A stretch of 22,308 bases of DNA from Solidesulfovibrio magneticus (GTDB lineage Bacteria; Desulfobacterota; Desulfovibrionia; Desulfovibrionales; Desulfovibrionaceae). A model generated the notes under the pieces. It made no database searches and had not been told where the DNA came from. It was given only the letters and a program-made list of their open reading frames with translations. Shown here in pieces: positions 1-7,385 of this stretch. The stretch spans positions 1 through 22,308 of the forward strand of contig DLGG01000131.1 in NCBI GenBank assembly GCA_002482565.1, in the 5' to 3' direction. Each line of letters begins with the position of its first letter. Within the stretch, counting starts at the first letter, position 1. The position numbers and the translations under genes are program-made.

Positions 1-418
1 GGGAACGGCCAAGGACGGCCAGGCCGGCGGCGGCCAGCCCCACCAGCGGCTCCAGTTCCCAGCCGATTTCCGCGAAGGCCAGGGTGCGCCGGCCGGCCAG
101 CGGTCCCATGCCGCCGGCCAGGATGTCTTCCAGGGCGTCCTTGACGGCGAGAAAGGCGTCGTAGAGGGCGACGTGCCCTTCCTCGGCCATGCCGTTTATA
201 TGGTAGGCCGTCAGATGGGTTTGGCGGCAGATCTCGCGCACAGCACTTTGCAGATAGGCGGCGTCGAACACGTATTCCCCGCCCATGGCCCGGTCCATGC
301 GGGCCATGGCCTCCAGGGCGGCGGTGTTGCAGGCCAGGATGCGCCGAAACGAACGGAACAGGAACCGGGGCGAACCCGGCTCCATGGCGGCGTCGTCGGG
401 GCGTTTTCCGGCCGGCAT
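1..418 (-). CDS. N-terminal part of a second PEP-synthase-like/uncharacterised protein (runs off window)
   Basis: This partial gene is last in the leftward operon and its 3' end lies beyond position 1. It reads from an ATG at 418, 7 bases after the receiver-protein stop. A second in-frame ATG at 385 is possible, and neither has a clear Shine-Dalgarno. The visible ~139 residues contain the pattern FRRILACNTAALEAM, then GGEYVFDAAYL. This matches the N-terminal module of the phosphotransferase at 851-3415 (FKKFKSILERNNAILEL, then GGDYIYDRQYI), so the two proteins are paralogous at least at their N-termini. The rest looks like an alpha-helical bundle ending in an Ala/Gly/Leu-rich stretch. Whether it goes on into ATP-grasp and phosphohistidine domains cannot be seen. 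The reading frame is firm from codon usage and operon spacing. The function is an inference from the paralogue. Confidence 0.7.
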   Translation of the reverse strand, partial: MPAGKRPDDAAMEPGSPRFLFRSFRRILACNTAALEAMARMDRAMGGEYVFDAAYLQSAVREICRQTHLTAYHINGMAEEGHVALYDAFLAVKDALEDILAGGMGPLAGRRTLAFAEIGWELEPLVGLAAAGLAVLGRS

Positions 419-425
419 GGCGCGG

Positions 426-854
426 TCAGGGGACGAGTCCCCGCTCCTTTTCGATGCGGCGCACGGCGTCGAGGATCTTGGTCAGCTTGAAGGGTTTGGC
501 CACGAAGTCGTAGACGCCCTTGCGAAAGGACTCCCGAGCCGTTTCCATGGTGGCGAAACCCGTGACCACGATGACGTCGGTTTGGGGGCGCAGGGCCTTG
601 ACCTTGCCCAGAAAGGCCAGGCCGTCCAGGCCCTGCATCTTGAGGTCGGTGATGACCACGTCAAAGCTCCGCTCGCCGACCCGGGCCAGGGCCTGGGGCG
701 GCTGGGTGAAGGCCTCGACCTCGTAGCCGGCCTTTTGGAAAAACGGCTTGAGGCGCTTGCAGACGATGGGTTCGTCGTCCAGGATGAGGATGCTCGTTTT
801 CCCAGGCGGCGGCGTGGCCGCCGTGCCGGCGTCGCCCGGTGCGGGGTCGTTCAT
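426..854 (-). CDS. Stand-alone receiver-domain response regulator (142 aa)
   Basis: This is a single-domain CheY-like receiver that takes phosphate from a histidine kinase and must act through a protein partner, because it has no output domain. After a ~19-residue Pro/Ala-rich N-tail, the acidic pair is at LILDDEP (residues 23-29). The phospho-acceptor is Asp70 in VVITDLKM, the conserved Thr is Thr98 in VVTG, and Lys120 is in FVAKPFK. The start ATG overlaps the stop of the upstream PEP-synthase-like gene as ATGA, and AGGGAG precedes it at good spacing. Its DFVAKPFKLT segment closely resembles that of the NtrC-type regulator at 7382-8743 (HFVAKPFKLA), so the same kinase could in principle serve both. 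Sitting between two phosphotransferase-like genes, it may couple phosphorylation state to their activity, which is an inference. Confidence 0.9.
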   Translation of the reverse strand: MNDPAPGDAGTAATPPPGKTSILILDDEPIVCKRLKPFFQKAGYEVEAFTQPPQALARVGERSFDVVITDLKMQGLDGLAFLGKVKALRPQTDVIVVTGFATMETARESFRKGVYDFVAKPFKLTKILDAVRRIEKERGLVP

Positions 855-3415
855 TGGCGCGTCTCCCTTGCCGCGTTTATGCGGCGCAAAAAGGCGTCGA
901 GGTGGCGCTTGCCGGCCTCGTCGGAATCCAGTCTCGCGTCGAGCTGCCGGGTGTAGCCGATGAGCCCGCCGAGCATGAAGAGCTTGTCGAGCATGGCCCG
1001 CTTGGGGTGCTTTTTCACCCGGCCGATGACCATGTCGCCCTTGGTTTCGACCACGAAATCGAACTGCTCCAGCACGGCGGCCACGAGCCAGGCCCGGCGC
1101 GAGCGCCGGGCGAGGTCGGTCACCCCGCCCATGAAGCGGAAATAGATGGCGTTGTCGTTGATCGACCCGCCGAGATAGGCGTCGGCCACGGTGAAATGAT
1201 AGCCCAGGCGCAGGTGAAGGTTCAAATACTCCTTGGAGACCACGGCCAGATTGCGCCCCAGGCGGGTGGGATGGGCCAGGTCGGCCCCGAAGGTGCGGGT
1301 GACGCTCGACATGAAACTGCCCATGTCCACGGGCACGGGGCTGGTTTCCCACATGCCGGCGGCTCCCATGCCGTCCAGGATGGCCCGCAGGGGACGGCAC
1401 AAAATGTCTTCTTCCCGGGCTTCCTGGCCGGTTCCCGGGGCCAGGCCGCCGTCCACGTCGATGACGGTGAGCCCCAGCGGCAGGGCGGTGGCGAGCTTGC
1501 GGGCCGCGCCCCGGGTGATCTCGTGATGGGTCTCGGCCAAAGACAACAGCTTGTCCACGGCCCGCTGGTGCACGTAGCGGGCGATGTCGTGGAAGGTCTG
1601 GCAGGCCTCGGGGCGAAAGGCCTCGGATTTGGGGTCGAGCAGGGTCAGCGGGCTGACGTGGCGCAACACGCGCTTAAGCGTCCGGTATTCCCAGGATTCC
1701 TCGAACACGTCCTCGCGCACCAGTTCGTCGCGGCACAGCGTGGCCACCGCGCCGTCGTAGATCACGCCGTGGTCGGCGTCCAGGGTGACGACCCGGCCCG
1801 GCTCCAGCACGCGGGTGGCCACGCCCACGCCGACCAGGGTCGGCACCCGCAACTCCCGGGCGATGGTGGCCATATGCCCGGTGGCCGAGCCCACGTCGGT
1901 GACGATGCCCCGGCAGCGCGGCATGACCTTGGCGAAGCGCGGCGAGGAATGGCGGGCGACCAGGATGGCCCCGTAGGGAAAATCGGCCAGGTCCTCGCCT
2001 TCGGCCACGACGCGCACCGGCCCCGAGGCCACCCCGCCCATGGCCGTGACGCCCTTGCCGGAAACCAGCGTCGGCGCGTCCTTGGCCGCCGCCGCCGCGT
2101 CCAGGTCCAGGGAGCAGGCCCGGGGCCGGATGGCCAGGGGCCGGGCCTGGAGGACAACCAGCGCGCCGGCGGCGTCGATGGCCCACTCCACGTCGAGGGG
2201 GCGCTTGAAAAACCGTTCCAGGTTCATGGCCGTGCGGGCCAGGTCCGCCAGTTGTTCGCCGGTCAGGCTCGGGACGTCGCGCCGGTCCTGTTCCACGGCC
2301 TCGGTGCGCGTGCCGCCGGCCGGATCAAGGACCAGCCGGGTCGTCTTGTAGGCGATTTCGCTGGACAGCAGCGCATGGGGCGGGGTGCGCCCCAAAAGAA
2401 AGGTGTCGGTCTCGGCCGTGCCGTCCACGATGGGCTTGCCCAGGCCCCAGGCGGCGCTGACCACCATGGCCTGATCCTGGCCGCCGAGCGGGGCATAGGT
2501 GTACAGCCCGCCGCTGACCACGGCGTCGACCATGCGCAGCACGCCCACGGCCATGGCCGGCTCCTCGTCGCACTGGTCACGGTGCAGCCGGTAGCCCAGG
2601 GCCTGTTCGTCAAACAGGCTGGCCAGTACCCGCCGGTAGGCGGCCAGGATGTCGCCCGGGGCCACGCCCAAAACGCTCTCGTGCATCCCGGCGAAGCTCG
2701 ATTCGCCGTCCTCGCCCCAGGCGCTGGAGCGCACGGCCAGAAGCGCCCGGCCCGGCCCCGAGAGCTTGCGCGCGGCCTGTTCCACGGCCTTGGCCAGGGG
2801 GCGCGGCAGGGGCATGTCCAGGATGGCCCGGCGCAAGCGCTGCGACGTTTCCGCCAACCCCGCGCCGCCCTCCCGGCAAAAGGCCCGTGTGGCCTCGGCC
2901 GCCTGGCGGCGCAGCCCGGCCTGCTCCATGGCCTCGAAATAGGCCCCGGCCGTGACCACAAAGCCCTCGGGCACGGCGAAGCCCAGGATGTTGCGCACAT
3001 CGCCCAGGCCGGCCATCTTGTTGCCGCCCTCGTCGGCCAGATCGTGGGTCAGCTCGGCCAGGGGCAGGATGTGGTCGGTGCGCGATAGGGTCCGCCGGCC
3101 GGCCAGCTCTTCCTGGATCTTGCGCTGGATGCGCTCGAAGGCGGCGAACAGGGCGGCGTTTTTGCGCTGGCACAGAAGGCTTAAATCCGAAACGAGCTTG
3201 AAGACCTGATCGCCCAGGCGCTCGGAGGAATCGAGGATGTACTGCCGGTCGTAGATGTAGTCGCCGCCAAGCTTGTCGCCCATGTCGCCGATGAGTTCAA
3301 GGATGGCGTTGTTGCGTTCGAGGATGCTTTTGAATTTCTTGAACAGCACGGAAAAGGGCACGGGCGGCGCGCTGTCGCGTCCCAAAAGACGGCGTATGCA
3401 GGCCGGCAATACCAT
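851..3415 (-). CDS. PEP-synthase-like phosphotransferase with ATP-binding and phosphohistidine domains and an unassigned C-terminal domain (854 aa)
   Basis: This is a dikinase-family protein. Residues ~20-110 form a helical N-terminal module. Residues ~115-430 match the PEP/pyruvate dikinase ATP-binding domain: GG at 130-131, AVRSSAWGED at 227-236, SSFAGMHESVLGV at 239-251, and DVEWAIDAAG followed by LQARPL near 408-427. Residues ~450-540 are the swivelling phosphohistidine domain, with TDVGSATGHMATIAREL placing the catalytic His at 514. The C-terminal ~310 residues are not the TIM-barrel PEP/pyruvate domain of PEP synthase or PPDK, since I see none of its conserved active-site stretches. True PEP synthesis is therefore doubtful, and an architecture more like rifampin phosphotransferase (ATP domain plus His domain, other acceptor) is an alternative. 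AAGGAAG precedes the start ATG. Its stop overlaps the next gene as ATGA. The phosphoryl acceptor is unknown. Confidence 0.88.
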   Translation of the reverse strand: MVLPACIRRLLGRDSAPPVPFSVLFKKFKSILERNNAILELIGDMGDKLGGDYIYDRQYILDSSERLGDQVFKLVSDLSLLCQRKNAALFAAFERIQRKIQEELAGRRTLSRTDHILPLAELTHDLADEGGNKMAGLGDVRNILGFAVPEGFVVTAGAYFEAMEQAGLRRQAAEATRAFCREGGAGLAETSQRLRRAILDMPLPRPLAKAVEQAARKLSGPGRALLAVRSSAWGEDGESSFAGMHESVLGVAPGDILAAYRRVLASLFDEQALGYRLHRDQCDEEPAMAVGVLRMVDAVVSGGLYTYAPLGGQDQAMVVSAAWGLGKPIVDGTAETDTFLLGRTPPHALLSSEIAYKTTRLVLDPAGGTRTEAVEQDRRDVPSLTGEQLADLARTAMNLERFFKRPLDVEWAIDAAGALVVLQARPLAIRPRACSLDLDAAAAAKDAPTLVSGKGVTAMGGVASGPVRVVAEGEDLADFPYGAILVARHSSPRFAKVMPRCRGIVTDVGSATGHMATIARELRVPTLVGVGVATRVLEPGRVVTLDADHGVIYDGAVATLCRDELVREDVFEESWEYRTLKRVLRHVSPLTLLDPKSEAFRPEACQTFHDIARYVHQRAVDKLLSLAETHHEITRGAARKLATALPLGLTVIDVDGGLAPGTGQEAREEDILCRPLRAILDGMGAAGMWETSPVPVDMGSFMSSVTRTFGADLAHPTRLGRNLAVVSKEYLNLHLRLGYHFTVADAYLGGSINDNAIYFRFMGGVTDLARRSRRAWLVAAVLEQFDFVVETKGDMVIGRVKKHPKRAMLDKLFMLGGLIGYTRQLDARLDSDEAGKRHLDAFLRRINAARETRQ

Positions 3416-3436
3416 GAGGCTTCCTTTTCCGTTGGA

Positions 3437-3467
3437 CGGCCGCAGCCTGCCTGACAGGCCGCGGCCG
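3437..3467 (-). other. Strong intra-operon hairpin
   Basis: A 13-bp inverted repeat (CGGCCGCAGCCTG at 3437-3449 and CAGGCCGCGGCCG at 3455-3467, one G-U-type mismatch) with a 5-base loop fills most of the 60-bp gap between the TIGR02186-type gene and the PEP-synthase-like gene. No T-tract follows on the minus strand, so it is not a classic terminator. It could be an RNA-processing or stability element, or a partial attenuator, separating the permease genes from the phosphotransfer genes. Confidence 0.55.
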
Positions 3468-3475
3468 ATGGGCCG

Positions 3476-4222
3476 CTAGTGCGCGCCCTTGCTCTGAAAG
3501 ACCAGCCCGATGCCAAGGCCCCCGAGGATGGCGATGACCGAGGCCAGCACGCCGTAGAGCGCGCCGTGGTTGAAGGCCAGGTCGGCCAAAAAGGCCGGCG
3601 CGCCCGAGAGCTTGGCTTCCACGGCCCGCAGGCCCTGGGCGACCACGCGGCCGTCTTTTATCGCCGAGATCTCCACGGCGTAGCTGCCGGGCGAGAGGCG
3701 CGAGGGCACGGCGATGGCCGCCGTGAAGGTCTGGCCCGCGCCGGCGGGCTGCCCCAGCGTCACCGTGCCGGCGTCCTGGCGGTAAAGGCCTTCCTGCTTT
3801 TTGAGGAGCAGGAATTCCGTCCGCAGGGCGTCGTCCTCGGCCGTGGCCGGCTCGATGGTCAAGCCCTTGGCCAGGCCGGACAAGCCAAGCTCGGCGGCCG
3901 CGGCCCCAAGGGCCTTTTCCGGGGCCGAGGCGGCAATGAGGCACACCCCCGGCGCGTTGCCGAAATGGAGGGTCTCGCGGTTCATCCACAGCAGCCCAAA
4001 CACCTTGCCCTTTTTCTTGAGGGCGACGTTTTGGGGCGCGCCGACAAACCGGGCCACGACCTGGCACCCCTCGGGCACGGAACCCGTCATGGTGATGGTC
4101 GTGCCGTTGTACAGGGCATGGATGTCGATGGCCTGGGGCGCGACCGTGAAATCCAGGTCGGCCGCCCAGGCGGCCGGGCACAAGCAAACGAGGCACAAAA
4201 CGAACAGCATGGCGCGCTTCAT
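3476..4222 (-). CDS. TIGR02186-type exported membrane protein, TauE partner (248 aa)
   Basis: The protein has a clear signal peptide (KR followed by a hydrophobic run ending PAAWAADLDF, cleavage after about residue 20). A ~195-residue extracytoplasmic, probably beta-rich domain follows, then one C-terminal membrane helix (GVLASVIAILGGLGIGLVF) and a short tail. This layout and sequence fit the Alph_Pro_TM/TIGR02186 family, often found next to TauE/SafE permeases. Its biochemical function is unknown. It starts 2 bases after the TauE stop, with GGGAGG upstream, so the two are probably translated together. A Cys-containing stretch (PEGCQVVARFVG) lies in the outer domain. I infer a periplasmic accessory role for the permease. 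The family call is moderately sure. Confidence 0.82.
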   Translation of the reverse strand: MKRAMLFVLCLVCLCPAAWAADLDFTVAPQAIDIHALYNGTTITMTGSVPEGCQVVARFVGAPQNVALKKKGKVFGLLWMNRETLHFGNAPGVCLIAASAPEKALGAAAAELGLSGLAKGLTIEPATAEDDALRTEFLLLKKQEGLYRQDAGTVTLGQPAGAGQTFTAAIAVPSRLSPGSYAVEISAIKDGRVVAQGLRAVEAKLSGAPAFLADLAFNHGALYGVLASVIAILGGLGIGLVFQSKGAH

Positions 4223-4224
4223 GG

Positions 4225-5166
4225 CTAGTGGCCTCCCACATAGGCCAGCAGCACGTCGGGCCGGGCCAGGAGTTCGTACAGGATTTTGACCATCACCACG
4301 AGGACCAGGGTGGCGAGCAAGATCTTGAGCTGGTCGCCGTGGAGCTTCTTGCCGACCTTGGCCCCGACCTGCGCCCCCAGCGACGAGCCGATAAGCAGGA
4401 TCAGCGCCAGCACGAAGTCGACGGTGTGGTTGGAGATCGACTGCATCACCGTGACGTTGATGCAGGTGAAAAGTATTTGGAACAGGCTCGTGCCCACCAC
4501 GACGTGCATGGGCATGCGCAGCAGGTAGACCATGACCGGCACCATGATGAATCCGCCGCCCACGCCCATGATGGCCGAGAGCACGCCCACCAGCCCGCCG
4601 AGGAACAGCGGCATCACCGGCGACATGCGCGCGCCGGAGCGGACGAAATCCATCTGCCACGGCAGCCCTCCCACCAGCCGGCTGAAAAAGCCCGGGCCGG
4701 AGGCCCTGGCGGGTTCGGCCTTGGCCGGGGCCTTGGCTTTCTTCATGGATTGCAGGCTCTCGATGAACATGTAGCCGCCAACCAGCCCGAGCATGAGCAC
4801 ATAGGTGACGTTGATGAGGAAGTCGGCGTTGCCCATCTGGCGCAGGGCCTTGATGACCCCGACCCCAAGGGTGCCGCCGAGCACGCCGCCGACCAGCAGC
4901 AGCACGCCCATCTTGATGTCCACGTTGCCCAGGCGCAAATGGGCCAGGGTCCCCGAGGTCGAGGCCCCGACGATCTGGTTGGAGTCGGAAGCCGCGGCCA
5001 CGGTGGCCGGAATGCCCATCATGATCAGCAGCGGCGTCATGAGAAAGCCGCCGCCCACGCCGAAAATGCCCGACAGCAGGCCCACCCCGCCGCCAAGGCC
5101 AAACACGGCGGCAATGTTCACGCTGTTGCCGGCAATCGGCAGATACATTTCCATGGGAATGCTCAT
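4225..5166 (-). CDS. TauE/SafE (YfcA-like) sulfite/organosulfur anion permease (313 aa)
   Basis: This is a polytopic inner-membrane protein with the duplicated TauE/SafE signature: GIFGVGGGFLMTPLL near residue 33 and IMGVGGGFIMVPVM near residue 202, each starting a repeat of about four membrane helices. The ~45-residue polar linker between repeats (Lys/Ala/Pro-rich, QSMKKAKAPAKAEPARAS) is cytoplasmic or periplasmic. Characterised members export or import sulfite, sulfoacetate or related anions. The substrate here cannot be read from sequence, though sulfur anions would suit a sulfate reducer. Its ATG overlaps the universal-stress-protein stop as ATGA, with AAGGA eight bases upstream. The TIGR02186-type gene follows 2 bases later, as commonly seen for this pair. 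Confidence 0.92.
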   Translation of the reverse strand: MSIPMEMYLPIAGNSVNIAAVFGLGGGVGLLSGIFGVGGGFLMTPLLIMMGIPATVAAASDSNQIVGASTSGTLAHLRLGNVDIKMGVLLLVGGVLGGTLGVGVIKALRQMGNADFLINVTYVLMLGLVGGYMFIESLQSMKKAKAPAKAEPARASGPGFFSRLVGGLPWQMDFVRSGARMSPVMPLFLGGLVGVLSAIMGVGGGFIMVPVMVYLLRMPMHVVVGTSLFQILFTCINVTVMQSISNHTVDFVLALILLIGSSLGAQVGAKVGKKLHGDQLKILLATLVLVVMVKILYELLARPDVLLAYVGGH

Positions 5167-5588
5167 GTCACATCCTTTTTCCGGTCAGCGTCCCGCCTGG
5201 GGGACACCAGTTCCACCCGGCAGTCCACGCCGGCGAGGATCTCGCCCAGATTGTCGGCTTCACGCTCCCCGCCCTGTTCGTCCAAACCGGCGGCAGCCGC
5301 CACCAGCAACGTCGTGCGAAGCTGCCGCGCCGCGGCGACAAGCTCCTGTTCGTAGCGCCCCTCGGCCAGAAACAGCGCGACGTTCGCCCCTGCCTGCGCG
5401 GCGGCCGCGACTTGGGCCTCCACCCGTTTGAGCGTCTCCAGACCGGCTCCGCCCATCGCCTCCCTTTCCCGGGCAAAGACCGCCAGCACGTCCACCCGGG
5501 CCCGTATCCGGGCTCCCAGGCACAGCGCCCGGTCCAGGGCCTCCCAAAAGGGCGCCCGTGCGTCGATGCCGACAAGAATGCGTTCCAT
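5163..5588 (-). CDS. Universal stress protein (UspA-like, 141 aa)
   Basis: This is a small cytoplasmic USP-fold protein. MERILVGIDARAPFWEALDRA is a typical first strand and helix, followed by DVLAVFARE, the middle strand NVALFLAEG, and a late strand TTLLVAAAAG. The usual ATP-binding G-x2-G-x9-G(S/T) loop is not recognisable, so it may belong to the non-ATP-binding class. I chose the ATG at 5588 because it begins directly at the conserved strand. A longer in-frame reading upstream would run through the sigma-54 promoter. The Shine-Dalgarno is weak (AGGCGG, 11 bases away). It is the first gene of the leftward operon, and its stop overlaps the permease start. Confidence 0.85.
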   Translation of the reverse strand: MERILVGIDARAPFWEALDRALCLGARIRARVDVLAVFAREREAMGGAGLETLKRVEAQVAAAAQAGANVALFLAEGRYEQELVAAARQLRTTLLVAAAAGLDEQGGEREADNLGEILAGVDCRVELVSPRRDADRKKDVT

Positions 5589-5613
5589 GGGTGTGCGTAC
5601 CGCCTGCCCGCCT

Positions 5614-5631
5614 AAAGCAATCCCGGGGCCA
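5614..5631 (-). promoter_or_regulatory. Sigma-54 (-24/-12) promoter for the leftward operon
   Basis: On the minus strand the sequence TGGCCCCGGGATTGCTTT matches the sigma-54 consensus TGGCACG-N4-TTGCWTT, with exactly 10 bases between the GG and GC pairs. The expected start of transcription is near 5606, about 17 bases ahead of the universal-stress-protein ATG. Two inverted repeats lie about 106 and 140 bases upstream of that point, the usual distance for a bacterial enhancer-binding protein. Confidence 0.72.
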
Positions 5632-5704
5632 CAATACGCCTTGCGCATAACAAGCTTGAATAACACATGAAGCACGACAGGGAGAGAGCACGCCGACCGC
5701 TGCT

Positions 5705-5719
5705 GTTTCATTTTGAAAC
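5705..5719. promoter_or_regulatory. Operator-like inverted repeat, copy 1 (GTTTC-N5-GAAAC)
   Basis: A perfect 5-bp inverted repeat with a 5-base centre (ATTTT). It has the same form as the repeats at 5738-5754 and 8749-8765. Its centre is 34 bp from that of copy 2, about three helical turns, so both could be bound on the same DNA face. It is proposed as an upstream activating site for the NtrC-type regulator encoded at 7382-8743. Confidence 0.6.
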
Positions 5720-5736
5720 GAACCAAGGGAAAAAGC

Positions 5737-5765
5737 TTGTTCCAAAACGGAACATGCCCTAGACT
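5737..5765 (+). promoter_or_regulatory. Possible weak sigma-70 promoter for the kinase/regulator operon
   Basis: TTGTTC (3 of 6 to consensus) and TAGACT (4 of 6) are separated by 17 bases, 109 bases ahead of the kinase ATG. The -35 half overlaps operator copy 2. The match is weak and is listed because no better rightward promoter is visible. Confidence 0.25.
5738..5754. promoter_or_regulatory. Operator-like inverted repeat, copy 2 (TGTTCC-N5-GGAACA)
   Basis: A perfect 6-bp inverted repeat with centre AAAAC. It sits between the divergent leftward operon and the histidine-kinase gene, so one bound regulator could act on both directions. A weak sigma-70-like pair (TTGTTC at 5737-5742 and TAGACT at 5760-5765, 17-base spacer) overlaps it, which would allow autoregulation of the kinase/regulator genes. 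Confidence 0.65.
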
Positions 5766-5873
5766 CCGAGGACACGGGAGAACGGCGGGACCGGCCCTGG
5801 GCAGCGGACCGCCGCGGGCGCGACGGACGCGACAGGCGTCGCCGGCGAGGCGGACGACGCCAGGAGGGACGCC

Positions 5874-7385
5874 ATGGGCCAGGCCGACCGGCTGCGGGTC
5901 TTTTTCAATTCCATCAAGGGCAAGATCTTTACCCTGTTTCTGGTGGCCTTCCTGGCCGCCTGCGGCCTGACGCTGCTTAACGTCTGGACGTTGGCCGCCG
6001 TGCGCGAGCGGCTGCACCTCTCCGAGCGCTACGACGACCTGTCGAGCGCCATCCTGGAGGCCCGGCGCTACGAGAAAAACCTCGTCATCTACGGCGGCGG
6101 GGACAATCTGCGCGAGGGCATGGCCTATCTCGACCGGGCCGAGACGGCGCTTAGCGACCTCGGCGAGGACATCGCCCGGGCGGCCGGCCCCGAGGCCCTG
6201 GAGAGCTTTCGGCGCACCCTGGGCCAGTACCGCCGGGACTTCGCCGCCCTTTCGCCCGGCCAGGAAGACGGCAAGGACGGGGCGCGGGTGTCGGGCAAGG
6301 GGCTGGTGGACCAGGCCGAGGAACTGATCGCCCTGCGCCGGGCGCGCATCCACAAGACCATCTTCGAGGTGTCCCTTGTGCCCTTTGCCTACCTGGCCAT
6401 CTTCCTCGTCTTCATGGTCATCCTCATCCGGGTCATCGCCGCCAGCCTGCTGCGGCCCCTGGGCCTTGTCCGCAACATCGCCGAGCGGGTGGCCAAGGGC
6501 GACTTCAGCCCGGTGGACGACGGCGGCGGGCGGCACATCGTGGAAGTGGCCGGGCTCTTGGAGGCCCTGGACCGCATGGCCCTGGAGCTGGCCGCCAACC
6601 AGGAGGATCTGCTGCAAGCCCGCAAGATGGCGGCCCTGGGCACGCTGACGGCCGGGGTGGCCCATGAGATCAACAACCCCCTCAACAACATCGCCCTGTC
6701 CGCCGAAAGCCTCATCGAGACCCACGGCGACGCCTTGGACGACGAGGCCCGGGAAATCGCCGGCGACATCCTGGCCCAGGCCGACCGGGCCGGCGAGATC
6801 GTGCGCAATCTGCTTGATTTTTCCCGCTCCGAGAAAGCCCGCTTCAGTCCCCTGGACCCGGCCGTGGTTGTGAAAAGCTCGGCGGCGCTTTTCAAAAACC
6901 AGCTCCTGCTCTCCGGCCTGGAACTGCGCCTGGACCTGCCGCCGGGGCTGCCGGCCGTGGCCGGGAGCCTGCGCCATCTCCAGCAGGTGTTCCTCAACCT
7001 GCTGCAAAACGCCGCCCAGGCCACGCCTCCCGGCGGCCACATCACCGTCGCCGGCCGCGTGGACGGGGGCTTCGTGCGGCTGGCCGTGCGCGACGACGGC
7101 CGGGGCATCGCCCCGGAAAACCTCGACCATATTTTCGAGCCGTTTTTCACCACCAAGGACGTGGGCCAAGGCACGGGGCTGGGGCTGGCCGTGACCTACT
7201 CCATCGTCAAACGCCATGGCGGGCGCATCGAGGTGGAAAGCGAACCCGGCAAAGGGGCGACCTTCGTGGTCTGCCTGCCCAAGGCCGGCGAGCCGGCCGC
7301 CCGGCCCGACGGGGACGAGGCTGGCGGCGACCTAGGCGACGTTGCGGGCGAAGAGGCGGACAGCCGGCCCGGAGACCGGCCATGA
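5874..7385 (+). CDS. Membrane sensor histidine kinase (503 aa)
   Basis: This protein senses a signal and phosphorylates the adjacent NtrC-type regulator. Layout: a first membrane helix at ~18-40, a periplasmic helical sensor of ~125 residues (~42-165), a second helix at ~166-188 and a HAMP segment at ~190-245. The HisKA domain has phospho-acceptor His264 in GVAHEINNPLNN. The HATPase domain has Asn379 in NLLQNAAQ, DDGRGI at 407-412, FEPFFTTK near 421 and GTGLGLAV at 433-440. A charged, disordered ~35-residue tail ends the protein. The sensor domain has no recognised ligand motif; it looks like a plain four-helix sensor. The start ATG follows AGGAGG by 7 bases. The stop overlaps the regulator start as ATGA, so the pair is co-translated. 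Its place between the two sigma-54 promoters makes it the likely input for both. Confidence 0.95.
   Translation: MGQADRLRVFFNSIKGKIFTLFLVAFLAACGLTLLNVWTLAAVRERLHLSERYDDLSSAILEARRYEKNLVIYGGGDNLREGMAYLDRAETALSDLGEDIARAAGPEALESFRRTLGQYRRDFAALSPGQEDGKDGARVSGKGLVDQAEELIALRRARIHKTIFEVSLVPFAYLAIFLVFMVILIRVIAASLLRPLGLVRNIAERVAKGDFSPVDDGGGRHIVEVAGLLEALDRMALELAANQEDLLQARKMAALGTLTAGVAHEINNPLNNIALSAESLIETHGDALDDEAREIAGDILAQADRAGEIVRNLLDFSRSEKARFSPLDPAVVVKSSAALFKNQLLLSGLELRLDLPPGLPAVAGSLRHLQQVFLNLLQNAAQATPPGGHITVAGRVDGGFVRLAVRDDGRGIAPENLDHIFEPFFTTKDVGQGTGLGLAVTYSIVKRHGGRIEVESEPGKGATFVVCLPKAGEPAARPDGDEAGGDLGDVAGEEADSRPGDRP

Noticed and set aside
839..3088. Long plus-strand open frame opposite the PEP-synthase-like gene
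   Set aside because: It is a GC-rich antisense shadow: His/Gly/Gln-rich low-complexity product, no motifs, while the minus strand has clear domains.
4228..5355. 375-codon plus-strand frame opposite the TauE gene
   Set aside because: Composition (His/Gln/Asp-rich) is typical of antisense frames to membrane-protein genes; the permease on the minus strand is certain.
5798..5818. Rightward sigma-54-like TGGGCAGCGGACCGCC ahead of the kinase gene
   Set aside because: Spacing happens to fit, but the -12 element lacks TT and the -24 element is poor; expected by chance in such GC-rich DNA.
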